From assembly GCF_002575655.3 (NCBI RefSeq), contig NC_053037.3, positions 141,991,207 through 142,055,206 of the forward strand: 64,000 nucleotides of DNA. The letters run 5' to 3'. This DNA is from Aegilops tauschii subsp. strangulata. Taxonomy: Eukaryota > Streptophyta > Magnoliopsida > Poales > Poaceae. Numbering within the stretch: the stretch's first letter is position 1; each line of letters starts with the position of its first letter. Made by a program: the position numbers and the translations under genes. Below, piece by piece: positions 53,827 to 63,979 of the stretch. The notes under the pieces are model-generated. The model had not been told where the DNA came from. It was given only the letters and a program-made list of their open reading frames with translations, and ran no database searches.

Positions 53827-53880
53827 TTTTTTTAAGGGGGGACTCCCCGGCCTCTGCATCAGAACGATGCATACGGCCAC
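53827..53880 (-). mobile_element. 54-bp 5'-truncated retroposon with a 16-bp TSD
   Basis: ATATATTTTAATTTGT occurs at 53811-53826 and 53881-53896. Between them is a 54-bp insert that on the minus strand ends in a run of A after GGGGAGTCCCCCC. This is the extreme 3' tail of a poly-A retroelement inserted by target-primed reverse transcription. From memory, a GCAGAGGCCGGGGA tail with poly-A is common in Triticeae LINE 3' ends. Confidence 0.85.
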
Positions 53881-53896
53881 ATATATTTTAATTTGT

Positions 53897-54921
53897 GGTG
53901 GGTAAATGTTAGAGGTTGCAGCAAATATATTGTACACTGCGGGTCTTTCAGCCAAGTTTGGAGGCAAGCATGTGGGGCCAGTGCTATGATGTGTCGCGTC
54001 AACTCGTACAATGAGGAGAAGCTTGATTTTACTACGCGCCCTCTCCCTCACCCATGCGTGCGGTTGCTCGCAAACGAGGGCAGGCTTTTGCTTAGTAGTA
54101 CTTCTACAACAAGCTATCCGTCCCGCTCGCGGTGGACGGACATGCAGCAGTGGATTCAACACTGTAGAAGCAGTAGTAGTAACATCATTGTTCGTCTTCT
54201 CGAAGAGGCGAAGAGCCAAGCGCAAACCGAACGTTGCAGTTGCGAACATTGGAGCACGCATATAGCCAGGCACTTGCATGAGACAAAATTGCTATGTGAG
54301 CCCACTATTGTACTAGTACGTACAACTACTTGCTAGTATAGCCCTGTAAACCAGAAAGGAGTATTTGCCCTTCTAGAGATTTCAACAAGTGACTAGACTA
54401 CACCGAGACGGAGTACATATGGAGCAAAATGAGTGAATCTGCACCGTAAATAAATACGTACTAGTTCTATCGTTTTCCTCTCCGAGGTGCACAATATTGA
54501 GTATACTGACTAGTCTCTTTTTGACACGCATTAACGTTTTTTTACACAGTACAGACGCAAGCGCTCATATACACGCGCATACACTCACCCCTATGAACAC
54601 ACACACGCACGGCACTATCATCTTGAAATTTACAAAGTCACCATAGGCACCTCGTCGTCGACGGGTCCATCGGTGCTTGAATGCCAAGGAGGGAGACGGT
54701 AGCGGTTCCTTAGACGTTGAAGGGTCAATGATGCATCCTCAATTACATGCAGAGGGAATTAATTGGAGAAGCAGAATAGAGCCAGCACGATGTGAATGCG
54801 ACAGAGTTTGGACTCTCATATAATAAAGGCGCCCCACCACTCCAATCCATCTACTCCCAAGTCTCTGCGCAACACTGCTCACTCCAATCCAAGACCCAGT
54901 GACCAGAAGCCACAAGCACCT
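53897..54921. other. Intergenic with repeat remnants
   Basis: Holds a motif copy (about 53990-54240), a truncated Stowaway-like segment (54357-54460) and a stretch at 54530-54700 (ACACGCGCATACACTCACCC, CGTCGTCGACGGG) that I recall as a common Triticeae repeat, possibly SINE-like. CATATAATAAAGG at 54817-54829 is a TATA box for the broken gene at 54922. No other gene seen. Confidence 0.5.
54357..54460. mobile_element. Truncated Stowaway-like MITE
   Basis: TCTAGAGATTTCAACAAGTGAC and GGAGCAAAATGAGTGAATCTG-type words match, in inverse orientation, the interior of the MITE at 46914-47074. Neither terminal repeat nor TA borders are preserved. Confidence 0.6.
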
Positions 54922-55335
54922 ATGGAGGCGATGGACGCAAGCGGATTGGCTGTGCCAAATCATCCAAGGCGCCGGCCTGCGGCCCCGCACCACGCAGCAT
55001 TTCCAGATGGTGCTGGCGACCGCAGGCATCATAGCCCTCGCCGACGCCGGATTCGCCTCTCGCATGGACGACATGATGGTCAACTCCATCCGCAAGTTCA
55101 TCGCCGTCAAGAAGCGCGCGAACGACCTTGTCGTACTGCTCCAGCCCACGCGCCCAGGCTCCTCATTGCCTGCCACCCTCATCGGCCTCCATGGTGACGA
55201 ACTCTTTCAAGCCCTGGTGGCCCTGCGATGCCAGAGGTTGCGACGAAGAATGTGCACCTCGAGGCTGCGCTCGCCACGCAGCGCCTCGCCATGCAAGAAA
55301 CTGTCGACCTGCACATCCACGTCTATGCCTCGACG
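54922..55335 (+). pseudogene. Broken paralogue of the small gene at 57340
   Basis: Nucleotide and protein alignment with 57340-57843 holds throughout: MEAM start, CQIIQGAGLRPRTTQHFQMV versus CQMVHDTGLHPGTEECLQVV, then LLQPTRPGSSLPATLIGLHG versus LQPTRPGSAMPATLNSLYG. The initiating ATG frame shifts after about 10 codons, and again after ALVALR, where the expected NVHLEAALATQRLAMQETVD appears one register off. At about 55336 it is fused to a fragment of a DUF295 gene. A TATA box is at 54817. It is a pseudogene by frameshift and 3' loss. Confidence 0.75.
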
Positions 55336-55645
55336 GCATAGAGTACCCTGAGGTTGAGCACACAGATGATCTACGTACGTTCAAATACGATCAACCGTGC
55401 GACAGCAGTTCCAAATCGAGAGGGAAAGGCGAAGAGTCGGTGGACGGTTGCCAGTTTGCCACGGTACACGAAGAGGCGCCCTGGCCTACACGTCCTTTCG
55501 GAAATTGTACAAAAGGACTCGCCGTCTTCTCACTGACATGTTGGAACGGGACCACATGTCAACGAAACATGGTGTGTAATTTCTCGTGCAAAATGCGATC
55601 TGGCCGCGTTGGCCCGAGGTGCCGCATTAGTTATCGACCTTTATT
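55336..55645 (+). pseudogene. Rearranged DUF295 gene fragment joined to DUF295 5' flank
   Basis: Bases 55345-55395 are the sense strand of the DUF295 coding segment EYPEVEHTDDLRTFKYD (intact gene: CPEVEHTDDLRTFKYDH, minus strand at about 62820-62770). At about 55396 the sequence jumps to TGCGACAGCAGTTCC..., a copy of the plus strand of 63309-63563, the 5' side of the intact gene in antisense. Two pieces of one gene are therefore joined in opposite relative orientation. The 226-codon frame across them (55128-55808) is accidental. Confidence 0.75.
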
Positions 55646-55820
55646 TTTTAACATACAATCTGAGTGGATAGCTCCTGTGGTCATCACACGTGAGCGGATA
55701 TATAGGTGGGCTAGGTGGGCAGGCGGCAACAATCTAAGTGCTAAAAGAGTTGATCTGGAAAAAAGAGTTGATCCAATGCTTGGTTTTGTTTGGATTTTCC
55801 AACTATGACCATTGCATAGA

Positions 55821-56930
55821 GTGGATCAATGGCTTACGTTCAAAGTTATTCTCGTTCTATAGAATGGTATAGGAACGTGGAGAGATTTGGTTGATTTTAT
55901 ATCGCTGAATAATATAAAATATTATGAGTGCACACGCTCCACCCCAAGGTTTGTAGCTCCTTCTCGGCCGTCGGGAATCTATGTTCTTCCACTCTTTCGT
56001 TTAAGACATGAGCTTTGTTCATCCTGTTGCCGACACGCGGGACATCTATATGCCTCCATTTTACAAAATCATACTATATGCCTCCATGACACGCGGGACA
56101 TCTAGCATCAAGGTGGCGTGTCATGCAAGAAAATGGAGATATGCAGTGCGTAAGTGAGTCGTGCACTTCGATGGCACCTCGTACTACGCAATATTTTTTC
56201 TCCTCGATGGCACATGAATAGTGCACATACTCAATGACAGAGCGACGAGAGAACGACGAGAAGCTTGCTTACTACGCCTTCTCCCTCGCCAACGCATGCA
56301 CGGTGGCTCGCAGCACGAGGAGAAACTTTTGCTTACAAGCGGTGGACGTGCAGCAGTTCATTTGGTGTCAGATTGCTAGAAGTACTACTGTAGTACCATC
56401 ATTATTGTTCGACTTCCGGAAGAGGAGAAGAGCCAAGCGCAAGGTCACCTACTAACCTAGTACAGTACTACTATAGCCAAAGCTGGTCCACCTTTTTAGA
56501 GCATGGTTAATAAATATAGGCGGCTCTTGCAGCGGCACATCATTTAGAGCAAGTACTCTCTTCGTAGGAACAAAGGAAGTGAAACAAAAGTTGGAGTGGA
56601 TGCTAGATTGCCAATTAAAAGATGATTACATAGGAAAAAAATCCTATAGCATTCTATCCTATGAATCAAACGACCAATGTAGGAAAATTATGAGGGGGGT
56701 CTCTCCAACAGTGTTCCTGGGCTCGCACCTAACATCACGGTGGTCGAACTTGGAGTCATTCATCTGGTACACGTGGCATCTCAGATCTGGACACAAGGTG
56801 ACGCGACCTCTCACTTCCTCCGCCATTTGAAGCGGCGCCGGTGGAGGGCTAGCATACCCCAATATTAGGTTGGCTCTATGTGATGTGGCAACTTCATATA
56901 CTAACCGGATGCTGGCTATACTCCCTCTGT
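55821..56930. repeat. Segmental duplication copy A
   Basis: Near-identical to 60446-61624: TCAATGGCTTACGTTCAAAG, then ATTTTATATCGCTGAATAAT, ending ACCGGATGCTGGCTATACT. Copy A lacks about 75 bp present in B at 60868-60945. Short frames (for example 56234-56455, 56579-56830) are conserved only because the DNA is duplicated. No gene is recognised. Confidence 0.9.
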
Positions 56931-57339
56931 AAATAAATACATGGTGTATTGTTTTATTCCTATCGGCGAGGTAACTTAATGTCTTTTTGCTACTTAATAG
57001 GATTACATGCAATGAACTAACCACCGCATGTGATGTTTGGTAGTCTCAAGTCATTGAAAGCATGCACGGGCACAGAGGGGGACGCAGCTTCATTGACTTA
57101 CTGCACCTGCCTTTGGGTGTATGACATGTGGGTCCAACGGGTGGCTGGCCAACCTGTCATACAGCCAAAGGCAGGTGCAGTAGAGGGGCGAGGAGTAGAT
57201 GGCCAATACGCACGTGAATTCAACGCAGTCTGCACTTCTCATATAAAGGCTCCCGCCAGTCCAATCTACGAAATCCTACGCACCTAAGGGCAAGAGTGAT
57301 CACTCCAATCGCAAGATCAGTTGACTAGAAGCTAGACCC
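56931..57339 (+). promoter_or_regulatory. Upstream region of the 57340 gene: hairpin and TATA box
   Basis: CATATAAAGGC at 57240-57250 is a TATA box about 90 bp before the ATG, placing the start of transcription near 57275. A strong hairpin (57099-57182) lies about 60 bp upstream of the TATA box. A Stowaway-like ACTCCCTCTGTAAATAAATA occurs at 56929 without a partner. Confidence 0.6.
57099..57182. repeat. 28-bp-arm hairpin
   Basis: Arms 57099-57126 and 57155-57182 are inverse complements with a single mismatch (TACTGCACCTGCCTTTGG as shared core), loop 28 nt. It may be a tiny foldback element or a small-RNA precursor; total length 84 nt. Confidence 0.85.
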
Positions 57340-57843
57340 ATGGAGGCAATGAGCGCGAGCATCAGCCGGCTGTGCCAGATGGTCCACGACACCGGCCTGC
57401 ATCCTGGCACCGAGGAATGTCTCCAGGTAGTGCTTGAGGCCGCTAGGGCGAGGGGCCGCTTGGACGACAGCTTCGTCTCCTTGTTCGACGAGGTCCTCGT
57501 CGGCTTCCTCGACAAGTTCACCGTCATCAAGAAGCTCGCGGACGACCTTGACGTATGCCTCCAGCCCACGCGCCCAGGCTCTGCAATGCCTGCCACCCTC
57601 AACAGCCTCTATGGTGACAACCTCTTCGACGCACTGGTGGCCCTGCGACTGCCCGCCGTCGCGCCGGAGAATGTCCACCTTGAGGTCGCACTCGCCGCGC
57701 AGCGCCTGGCGCAGCAAGACACCATCGACATAATCACCCACATCTACGCGCAAATCGTCCACAAGGACTACTACATGCAAGAGGAGGACGATAGGACGCT
57801 GGCCTTCTTGGACCGCAGGGCAACCTTGGACGGCATTGTTTAG
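57340..57843 (+). CDS. Unrecognised small protein, 167 residues
   Basis: Intron-less frame from ATG 57340 (MEAMSASISRLCQMVHDTGL) to TAG 57841. It is mostly helical and acidic, with no signal peptide or membrane segment, and strongly GC-biased third positions, as in many grass genes. Motifs such as FLDKFTVIKKLADDLDVCLQ and LALAAQRLAQQDTIDIITHI do not match a family I know. A close broken paralogue is at 54922, with conserved frame-dependent similarity, which supports real coding. After the TAG the same frame stays open for 21 codons (KHVELAANAAAPHTSVGDPVH) to TAG 57907, with the same base bias, so the stop may be a recent truncation. It has its own TATA box. Function unknown. Confidence 0.6.
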   Translation: MEAMSASISRLCQMVHDTGLHPGTEECLQVVLEAARARGRLDDSFVSLFDEVLVGFLDKFTVIKKLADDLDVCLQPTRPGSAMPATLNSLYGDNLFDALVALRLPAVAPENVHLEVALAAQRLAQQDTIDIITHIYAQIVHKDYYMQEEDDRTLAFLDRRATLDGIV

Positions 57844-57909
57844 AAGCACGTTGAGCTTGCCGCCAACGCCGCTGCTCCTCACACGTCGGTTGGTGACCCG
57901 GTGCACTAG

Positions 57910-58238
57910 GGCGTGAGGATGTCGTTGATGGATTCGTATGTATCTTTATCTTTCCGTCAAATCCATGTAGTAGTATATGGTACTACTAGTAATTATCTTA
58001 CCTTTCGCATCAACTTCATAATTTTCCTACGTACTCCATGCATGAACCGTGCCAGAACCAAACTTCTCATTACTCTAGGGAAATCGTTATTTCTATCTAT
58101 CGGTCGCCCCATGGAGCAGAACCAAATTTTACAAGTTACAAGTTCAAAAGGAAAAGCCTGTCGTGTTCGCGTCGCACCCCCACACGGTTTGTCCGGCACG
58201 CCGCTCAAGGGGGAATGCGTGTTGTGTTGCATTTTCAC
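57910..58238. other. Likely 3' flank of the 57340 gene; nothing else seen
   Basis: AT-rich with no supported frame. A polyadenylation-like AATTATCTTACC region is seen near 57992 but no clear signal. Confidence 0.4.
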
Positions 58239-58510
58239 TTACAAGTGGGACCGCAGTTGAGCAAACCGACTATCGGCAAACCCCCACCCCGCCCACCGCG
58301 CGATGGCTGAGAAAACAGGAGGGAGAAGAGATGGATGTAGCTAGCACGGACTCCAAGAAAATTGGTGTCGGATGGGACTCGTGTGGGTGGCGTGTACCGT
58401 ACTGCTAGACATGAATGCTAGTTATGGCCCATGCCACCCCACTATATCGAGGTGCTGGTTACTCCACTATATCGAGTACGTAGAACAAATTTCCTGGAGT
58501 CCGTGCTCAG
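58239..58510. repeat. Local duplication, copy 1
   Basis: Pairs with 59435-59762. Shared words: TTACAAGTGGGACCGCAGTTG, GCAAACCCCCACC, CGCGCGATGGCTGAG, GCACGGACTCCAAGAAA, TTCCTGGAGTC(C/T)GTGCT. Copy 2 carries small insertions. Confidence 0.85.
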
Positions 58511-59434
58511 CCCTCCTCTATCTCTCTTCTCAGCCAGCCAGCAGACGCGCGGAGCCCATCGTCTGTTTGCTCATATGCGGTCCCACATGTCAGTGAAAAC
58601 GCAAGAGGACCCACTGAACCTGCACATCTTTCACCTCGACGTGCTGGTGATGAAAAACAAATCCAATAAAGATCTTCGGTGGCCACTTTTGGAGTTACTC
58701 AAGAGTAGTAAGATTCTATTTACAGTTTAACCCAAGATGCACATCACGTGGCTTCACCTACCACTCTATTTTCTTGCATGACACGACCTGGATGCTGGAT
58801 GTCCCACGTGTCGGCAAAAGGAGGAAGAACTCGATCAAATCTTTGGTTGTGCTCTCGGATTAGACTAGTTGTGCTAACTTAAAATTTTATTGTGTAGAAT
58901 GGATGCAAGTTTTGGTATTGGGAAGAAGAGTACAATGATATATTGATAGAGCACAATTTAGTAGATGTTCTAGCACTTTTAGCTAGCATAGAGGCTAGAG
59001 ATGAGACTACTGCACTTGTTGATAGAATAGAGGCTAGACACGTCTACTTCTTTACACTCGAAGAAGAAAGAAGCACGCAAGATCGAGCCTCCGCAGATCA
59101 ACAATGAATGCATCAAGAAGGCACTAATCCAACTTACAGGAGCAGTTATGGAAGTTGGATATCTTCTAAAATGTATTCTTGTGGTTCTTGTTTTCTTTGG
59201 TCTTGCTTTTCTAGTCAAAATTTTGGTGATGTATTTCCATGTACCAAAAAATCAATGATGAAAAAAAGATATGTGATTGCAAAGAAAAATGTACGCGGTC
59301 GAGATGCGGTCGCGCGTTCGGCGCACGACCACCGCATCCGAGAAATGGCCCGGACACGACCCCATTGCCCTACCCAAACGGACAGAATCCGGGCAAAACA
59401 GAGGTCCGTTTGGGGTCGTGCGTTGGAGTTGGCC
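58511..59434. other. Intergenic; right end of a possible DNA transposon
   Basis: No gene. The right edge, GGTCCGTTTGGGG ... GCGTTGGAGTTGGCC ending at 59434, resembles the terminus of a common grass DNA element, and it abuts the copy-2 border TTACAAGTGGG. A matching left terminus was not found. AT-rich 58880-59250 has coding-like bits (LEEERSTQDRASADQQ) of no known family. Confidence 0.4.
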
Positions 59435-59762
59435 TTACAAGTGGGACCGCAGTTGAGGAAACCAACTATCGGCAAACCCCCACCTCGCCCGCCGCGCGAT
59501 GGCTGAGTTAGAGAAACGACTAGGTTGAAGAGATTGCTGTAGCACGGACTCCAAGAAATATGGTGTCAGATGGAAGTCGTGCTGGTGGTGTGTGCCGTAC
59601 TCCTGGACGTGAATGCTTGTTCTGGCCCATGCCACCCTACTACTCCTAGTACTACTTATAGTAGTAGTATCGAGGATTCGAGGTGCTGGTTACGTATAGC
59701 GAACACATTAACATATGGCCGACCTCACACTGTGGCCAAATTTCCTGGAGTCTGTGCTAGGT
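59435..59762. repeat. Local duplication, copy 2
   Basis: See copy 1 at 58239-58510. Differences include a CTACTCCTAGTACTACTTAT-type insertion near 59640 and about 45 bp before the final TTTCCTGGAGTC. Confidence 0.85.
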
Positions 59763-59967
59763 TAAAAAGTGTTCTTTGTGAGGATGGGTGGCTGGTCTCA
59801 AGTTTAAAAATTGTTGTATTACGTACGTAGACGTAGAGATAGTGCAGCATGTGAAGCTAGTACAAATAGTGTACTATTGTTGATTGGCCTCATCCGATAA
59901 CCTGTTGCAATGCACGTACAATTGTGTATTCGGAAAATATATTTTTGCCTCGTCGCAGCACCCACTC
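59763..59967. other. Intergenic, nothing recognised
   Basis: AT-rich DNA between the local duplication and the DUF295 3' pseudogene. Confidence 0.4.
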
Positions 59968-60420
59968 AGAGAAGCGACTCGATAGCCATTCATAAATTTA
60001 CTAAGTTTATCACAGGCATATCATTTTATTACATAGAACAGGTCATCAACCCACAACAACGAGGATAGATTATAAATACTAAAGTTTTCATCACACAACA
60101 ACTAACAAGCAATGAAATGAACTTCAACTCAACCAATCATCGGCGTTGGAAACGCTTGCTTTGAACCACAAGTGATTCTCTGGGAAGGGCCAGCTATTGT
60201 AAATCTCGAGGCCAACGCAGGACTGATCATCTAGGCTGAAGCGGCCTACTATATCACGACCAGGGTAGGTAACCACCGAAATGTCCGACGTATAGATACA
60301 GTTGCTTCTCATAAATGGTAGTAACGTTGTGTCAACAGCAGCTGGATCGGCTTTCACCATCATTGGATAGTTTTGTCCAAGGAAGAGCGAGTTTACTCCA
60401 AGAGCGAGTTTACTCCAAGA
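59968..60420 (-). pseudogene. 3' end of a DUF295 gene copy
   Basis: Minus frame 60363-60124 (MMVKADPAAVDTTLLPFMRS ... ENHLWFKASVSNADDWLS) is about 85% identical to the last 75 residues of the intact gene at 61847-63244, and the 3' UTR is also conserved (59968-60123: CAACAACTAACAAGCAATGA and others). Upstream it is broken: a 17-18-bp tandem duplication at about 60387-60421 (GAGCGAGTTTACTCCAA twice) introduces stops, and at about 60425 the homology ends. The rest of the gene is missing. Segmental copy B begins right after. Confidence 0.85.
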
Positions 60421-60445
60421 GCCATGTCAATGAACATTGGATACA

Positions 60446-61624
60446 GTGAATCAATGGCTTACGTTCAAAGTTATTCTCATACTATAGAATGGTATACGAA
60501 TGTGGAGAGATTTGGTTGATTTTATATCGCTGAATAATATAAAATGTTATGAGTGCAGACGCTCCACCCCGAGGTTTTTTGCTCCTTCTCGGTCGTCGGG
60601 AATCTATGTTCTTCCACTCTTTCGTTTAAGACATGAGCTTTGTTCATCCTTTTGCCGACACGCGGGACATCTATATGCCTCCATTTTACAAAATCATACT
60701 ATATGCCTCCATGACACGCGGGAAATCTAGCATCAAGGTGGCGTGTCATGCAAGAAAATGGAGATATGCAGTGCGTAAGTGAGTCGTGCACTTCGATGGC
60801 ACCTAGTACTACGCAAAATGTTTTTCTCCTCGATGGCACATGAATAGTGCACGTACTCAATGACAGAGCACGGGATGGTAGTCATGGACATGGTCAGCCC
60901 TTTTTGAAGAGAATACTAATAAATAACTTCGATGTGTCCCGTCAACTCGCAGAACGACGAGAAGCTTGCTTACTACGCCTTCTCCCTCGCCAACACGTGC
61001 GCGGTGGCTCGCAGCACGAGGAGATACTTTTGCTTACAAGCGGTGGACGTGCAGCAGTTCATTTGGTGTCAGATTGCCAGAAGTACTACTGTAGTACCAT
61101 CATTATTGTTCGACTTCCGGAAGAGGAGAAGAGCCAAGCGCAAGGTCACCTACTAACCTAGTACAGTACTACTATAGCCAAAGCTGGTCCACCTTTTTAG
61201 AGCATGGTTAATAAATATAGGCGGCTCTTGCAGCGGCACATCATTTAGAGCAAGTACTCTCTTCGTAGGAACAAAGGAAGTGAAACAAAAGTTGGAGTGG
61301 ATGCTAGATTGCCAATTAAAAGATGATTACATAGGGAAAAAATCCTATAGCATTCTATCCTATGAATCAAACGACCAATGTAGGAAAATTATGACGGGGG
61401 TCTCTCCAACAGTGTTCCTGGGCTCGCACCTAACATCACGGTGGTCGAACTTGGAGTCATTCATCTGGTACACGTGGCATCTCAGATCTGGACACAAGGT
61501 GACGCGACCTCTCACTTCCTCCGCCATTTGAAGCGGCGCGCCGGTGGAGGGCTAGCATACTCCAATATTAGGTTGGCTCTATGTGATGTGGCAACTTCAT
61601 ATACTAACCGGATGCTGGCTATAC
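60446..61624. repeat. Segmental duplication copy B
   Basis: Counterpart of 55821-56930, lying between a DUF295 3' pseudogene and the 3' UTR of the intact DUF295 gene. It includes the fourth copy of the local motif (60930-61160). Confidence 0.9.
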
Positions 61625-61846
61625 TACTATGGTACTCACACTCCAAGAAGTGACTCGAAAACCATTCATAAATTGAGTCTATGACATGCATTCGCAACTG
61701 AAATGTACCATTCATTAAATACAACAAGTCATCAACACACAACGACAACGAGGATACATGTTGGATTATAGATTATTTCCAACAAAACATTCTAGCAAAT
61801 ACTAAAGTTTTCATCACACAACAAATAACAAGCAATGAAATGAACT

Positions 61847-63244
61847 TCAACTCAACCAATCCTCAGCGTTGGAAACGCTTGCTTTGAACCATAGGTGCTC
61901 TGGGAAGGGCCAGCTATTGTTAATATCGAGAGCAATGCAGGACTGATCATCCAGGCTGAAGCGGCATATATCAGGACCAGGGTAGGGGACCATCGAAATG
62001 TCCAATGTATAGATACAGTTGCTTCTCATAAATGATAGTAACGTTGTGTCAACAGCAGCTGGATCGCCTTTCACCATCATTGGATAGTTTGGTCCAAGTA
62101 AGAGCGAGTTTGTTCCAAGACTATCAATACTAAACCAGGGAGAAGGTGTTTGCGCTAGCACGCTAGTATCCGTCCTGAATACCATGCAACGGGTGTTGGA
62201 ATAGGTCAGGAGAGGGCGACCATGGGAGACAACACCTGCTTCCTCAGTAGTAACAGTCTGAGTGCACTGTATACAGACAAGAAGAGGTGATCCATATAAA
62301 TTAGTTGCCAGGCGCCACTGAGTATATAAGTTCTGCTCCTCCTCATGCTCGTGATCATCACCATCGTCATCTCCCCCTTGCTTATAAAAATTTTCAAGTA
62401 TAGGTGGTGGAATGTTCACAGGACCTTGGAAACACAAGAAGAAGGTTAAGTAGTAAAGGGAAACTTGCTAACCCGCATGCATGTGGATGAAACAATTATA
62501 ATTACGGTGGAAGACAAACGTACCGAAACTACGAGGATCCCATGCAAAAACAGTGCCACGAGTGGTGGCGGCAAACACAAGATCCTCGTATTCAATTGCA
62601 TCACAGTACACATCCGTGTATAGAAACTGATTTTTGAGCAATATCCATCCAGTCGAACCACGAAGGACGGCAACAAGCTTGTCGAAGATAGCAACAACTT
62701 GATAGTTCTTGTAATTCCAAGAGCGGTTGGGAACTCGACAAATTGCTATCTTCAGTAGACGACAGTCACCATGATCGTATTTGAACGTACGTAGATCATC
62801 TGTGTGCTCAACCTCAGGGCACTCGGAGATTTTTGGAAGTGGAATCCGCTGACGAGTGTACACATTCACAAGTTCCCACTCGCAATTGTACCCAATATAA
62901 ACAACCCAATCTCCATTTGTGCCAGCCCAGGACTTACCCTTAAGCGATGGCATCTTGACATCACACGTATCATTATCAAGCGGCATCAACTTGCACAAGG
63001 CGAGGCCTCCTTCGTCCGCGCCCATGCGAACAGGCTTATAGCGAAGAAGATAAGGGAGATCAAACCGCTCCTGGACCCTTGGGTTCCTTGTAATGATGTT
63101 ATTAGTTGAGTCGAGAATGGGCTTGAACGAACCTGCCATGCTAGCCGAGGTGATGACGTCGCACCGATCAATGAGTTCCCCCACCACGTCATCTTTCAGA
63201 TTGGGGCAAGAATAACGCGGTCGTTTCTGGCTTGTTCCCTCCAT
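61847..63244 (-). CDS. DUF295 (KIB-type beta-propeller) protein
   Basis: Two exons, 63244-62524 and 62424-61847. Donor TTTCG|GTACGTTT and acceptor TTTCCAAG join in phase 1 (SFG|PVNIP), giving 432 residues. The start MEGTSQKRPRYSCPNLKDDV is chosen because upstream codons fall in a duplicated 5' flank. Residues 10-45 sit where an F-box normally is (DDVVGELIDRCDVITSASMA) but are weak. Residues 70-400 follow DUF295: RMGADEGGLALCKLMPLDND, GDWVVYIGYNCEWELVNVYT with the P-L-P-x strand RIPLPKISE, VAIFDKLVAVLRGSTGWILL, EYEDLVFAATTRGTVFAWDP, GSPLLVCIQC and the C-terminal WPFPEHLWFKASVSNAEDWL. Grass genomes hold large, fast-changing families of such proteins, many thought to be SCF adaptors; the target is unknown. 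Residues near 265-275 form an acidic insert (GGDDDGDDHEHEEEQ). No defect seen. Confidence 0.85.
62425..62523 (-). other. Intron of the DUF295 gene
   Basis: 99 bp, GTACGTTTG donor at 62523 and CTTCTTGTGTTTCCAAG acceptor ending at 62425, phase 1. Confidence 0.85.
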
Positions 63245-63896
63245 GGAGGAGACGATCGAACAATGGCAGAAGGAAGGGTGAAAGCAAATGGAGGAGGGAG
63301 GAAGAGCATGCGACAGTAGTTCCAAATCGAGAGGGAAAGGCGAAGAGTCGGTGGAAGGTTGCCAGTTTGCCATGGTACACGAAGAGGCGCCCCGGCCTAC
63401 ACGTCCTTTCGGAAATTGTACAAAAGGACTCGCCGTAGTCTCACTGACATGTTGGAACGGGACCACATGTCAACGAAACATCGTGTGTAATTTCTCGTGC
63501 AAAATGCGATCTGGCCGCGTTGGCCCGAGGTGCCGCATTATTTCTCGACTTTATTTTTTTAATGGCATGTCGTTCAGTTTTGAAGCACGACTAACTGGTA
63601 CTGTTTGCAGAGAAAATATAAACTACTCTACCACTACTCCACCTCTAGTACTAGTAGTATAAAAAATATATATAGGCTGGAGCTTCAGAGCTTTCTTGCT
63701 AAGGGCTGCCCACTTGCTTCTCACACTATCACCCTCTCTCCAGATCTAAAAAAGATGGCCTCTCTCCCCCTCCTCACCGGTGGTCACAGATCCGCCGGGG
63801 AAGAAAAGGACGTGCAGTGTTGACGCACTCGTCGTCGGCGAGCGAGGTCACGCACTGACGACAAGGCCGTCCTCTCAGACCTAGCGCCCGCGCGAG
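63245..63896. promoter_or_regulatory. Shared upstream region of two divergent genes
   Basis: The DUF295 gene leaves to the left (ATG 63244) and the next gene to the right (ATG 63897). 63309-63563 is duplicated at 55396-55645. TATAAAAAATATATATAGG at 63658-63676 is a strong TATA box for the rightward gene, followed by a pyrimidine-rich leader (CACTATCACCCTCTCTCC). An upstream short frame starts at ATG 63754 (MASLPLLTGGHRS) and ends at TGA 63822. No TATA box for the DUF295 gene stands out. Confidence 0.55.
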
Positions 63897-63979
63897 ATGG
63901 CCTCCGTCCCCAAGCTCGCTGTCGTAGTGCGTGTGGAGGACGATGACCACGAGCGAAGCCACTTCCCGCCGACCCTCAG
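63897..63979 (+). CDS. First coding exon of a gene leaving the window
   Basis: ATG 63897 opens MASVPKLAVVVRVEDDDHE followed by RSHFPPTL, and CCTCAG|GTATGC at 63979-63980 is a good donor, giving 27 codons plus 2 bases. Support comes from the TATA box at 63658, the leader and the donor. The family cannot be named from 27 residues. An upstream short frame at 63754 starts with a similar MASLPLL and could be an alternative start or a regulatory upstream frame. Confidence 0.45.

Noticed and set aside
54530..54700. Possible tRNA-derived SINE
   Set aside because: It resembles a common Triticeae repeat from memory, but no A/B box pair, poly-T end or TSD could be shown; kept only as a remark.
55128..55808. 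226-codon plus-strand frame
   Set aside because: It crosses the junctions between a pseudogene, a DUF295 fragment and a 5' flank copy, so it is chance.
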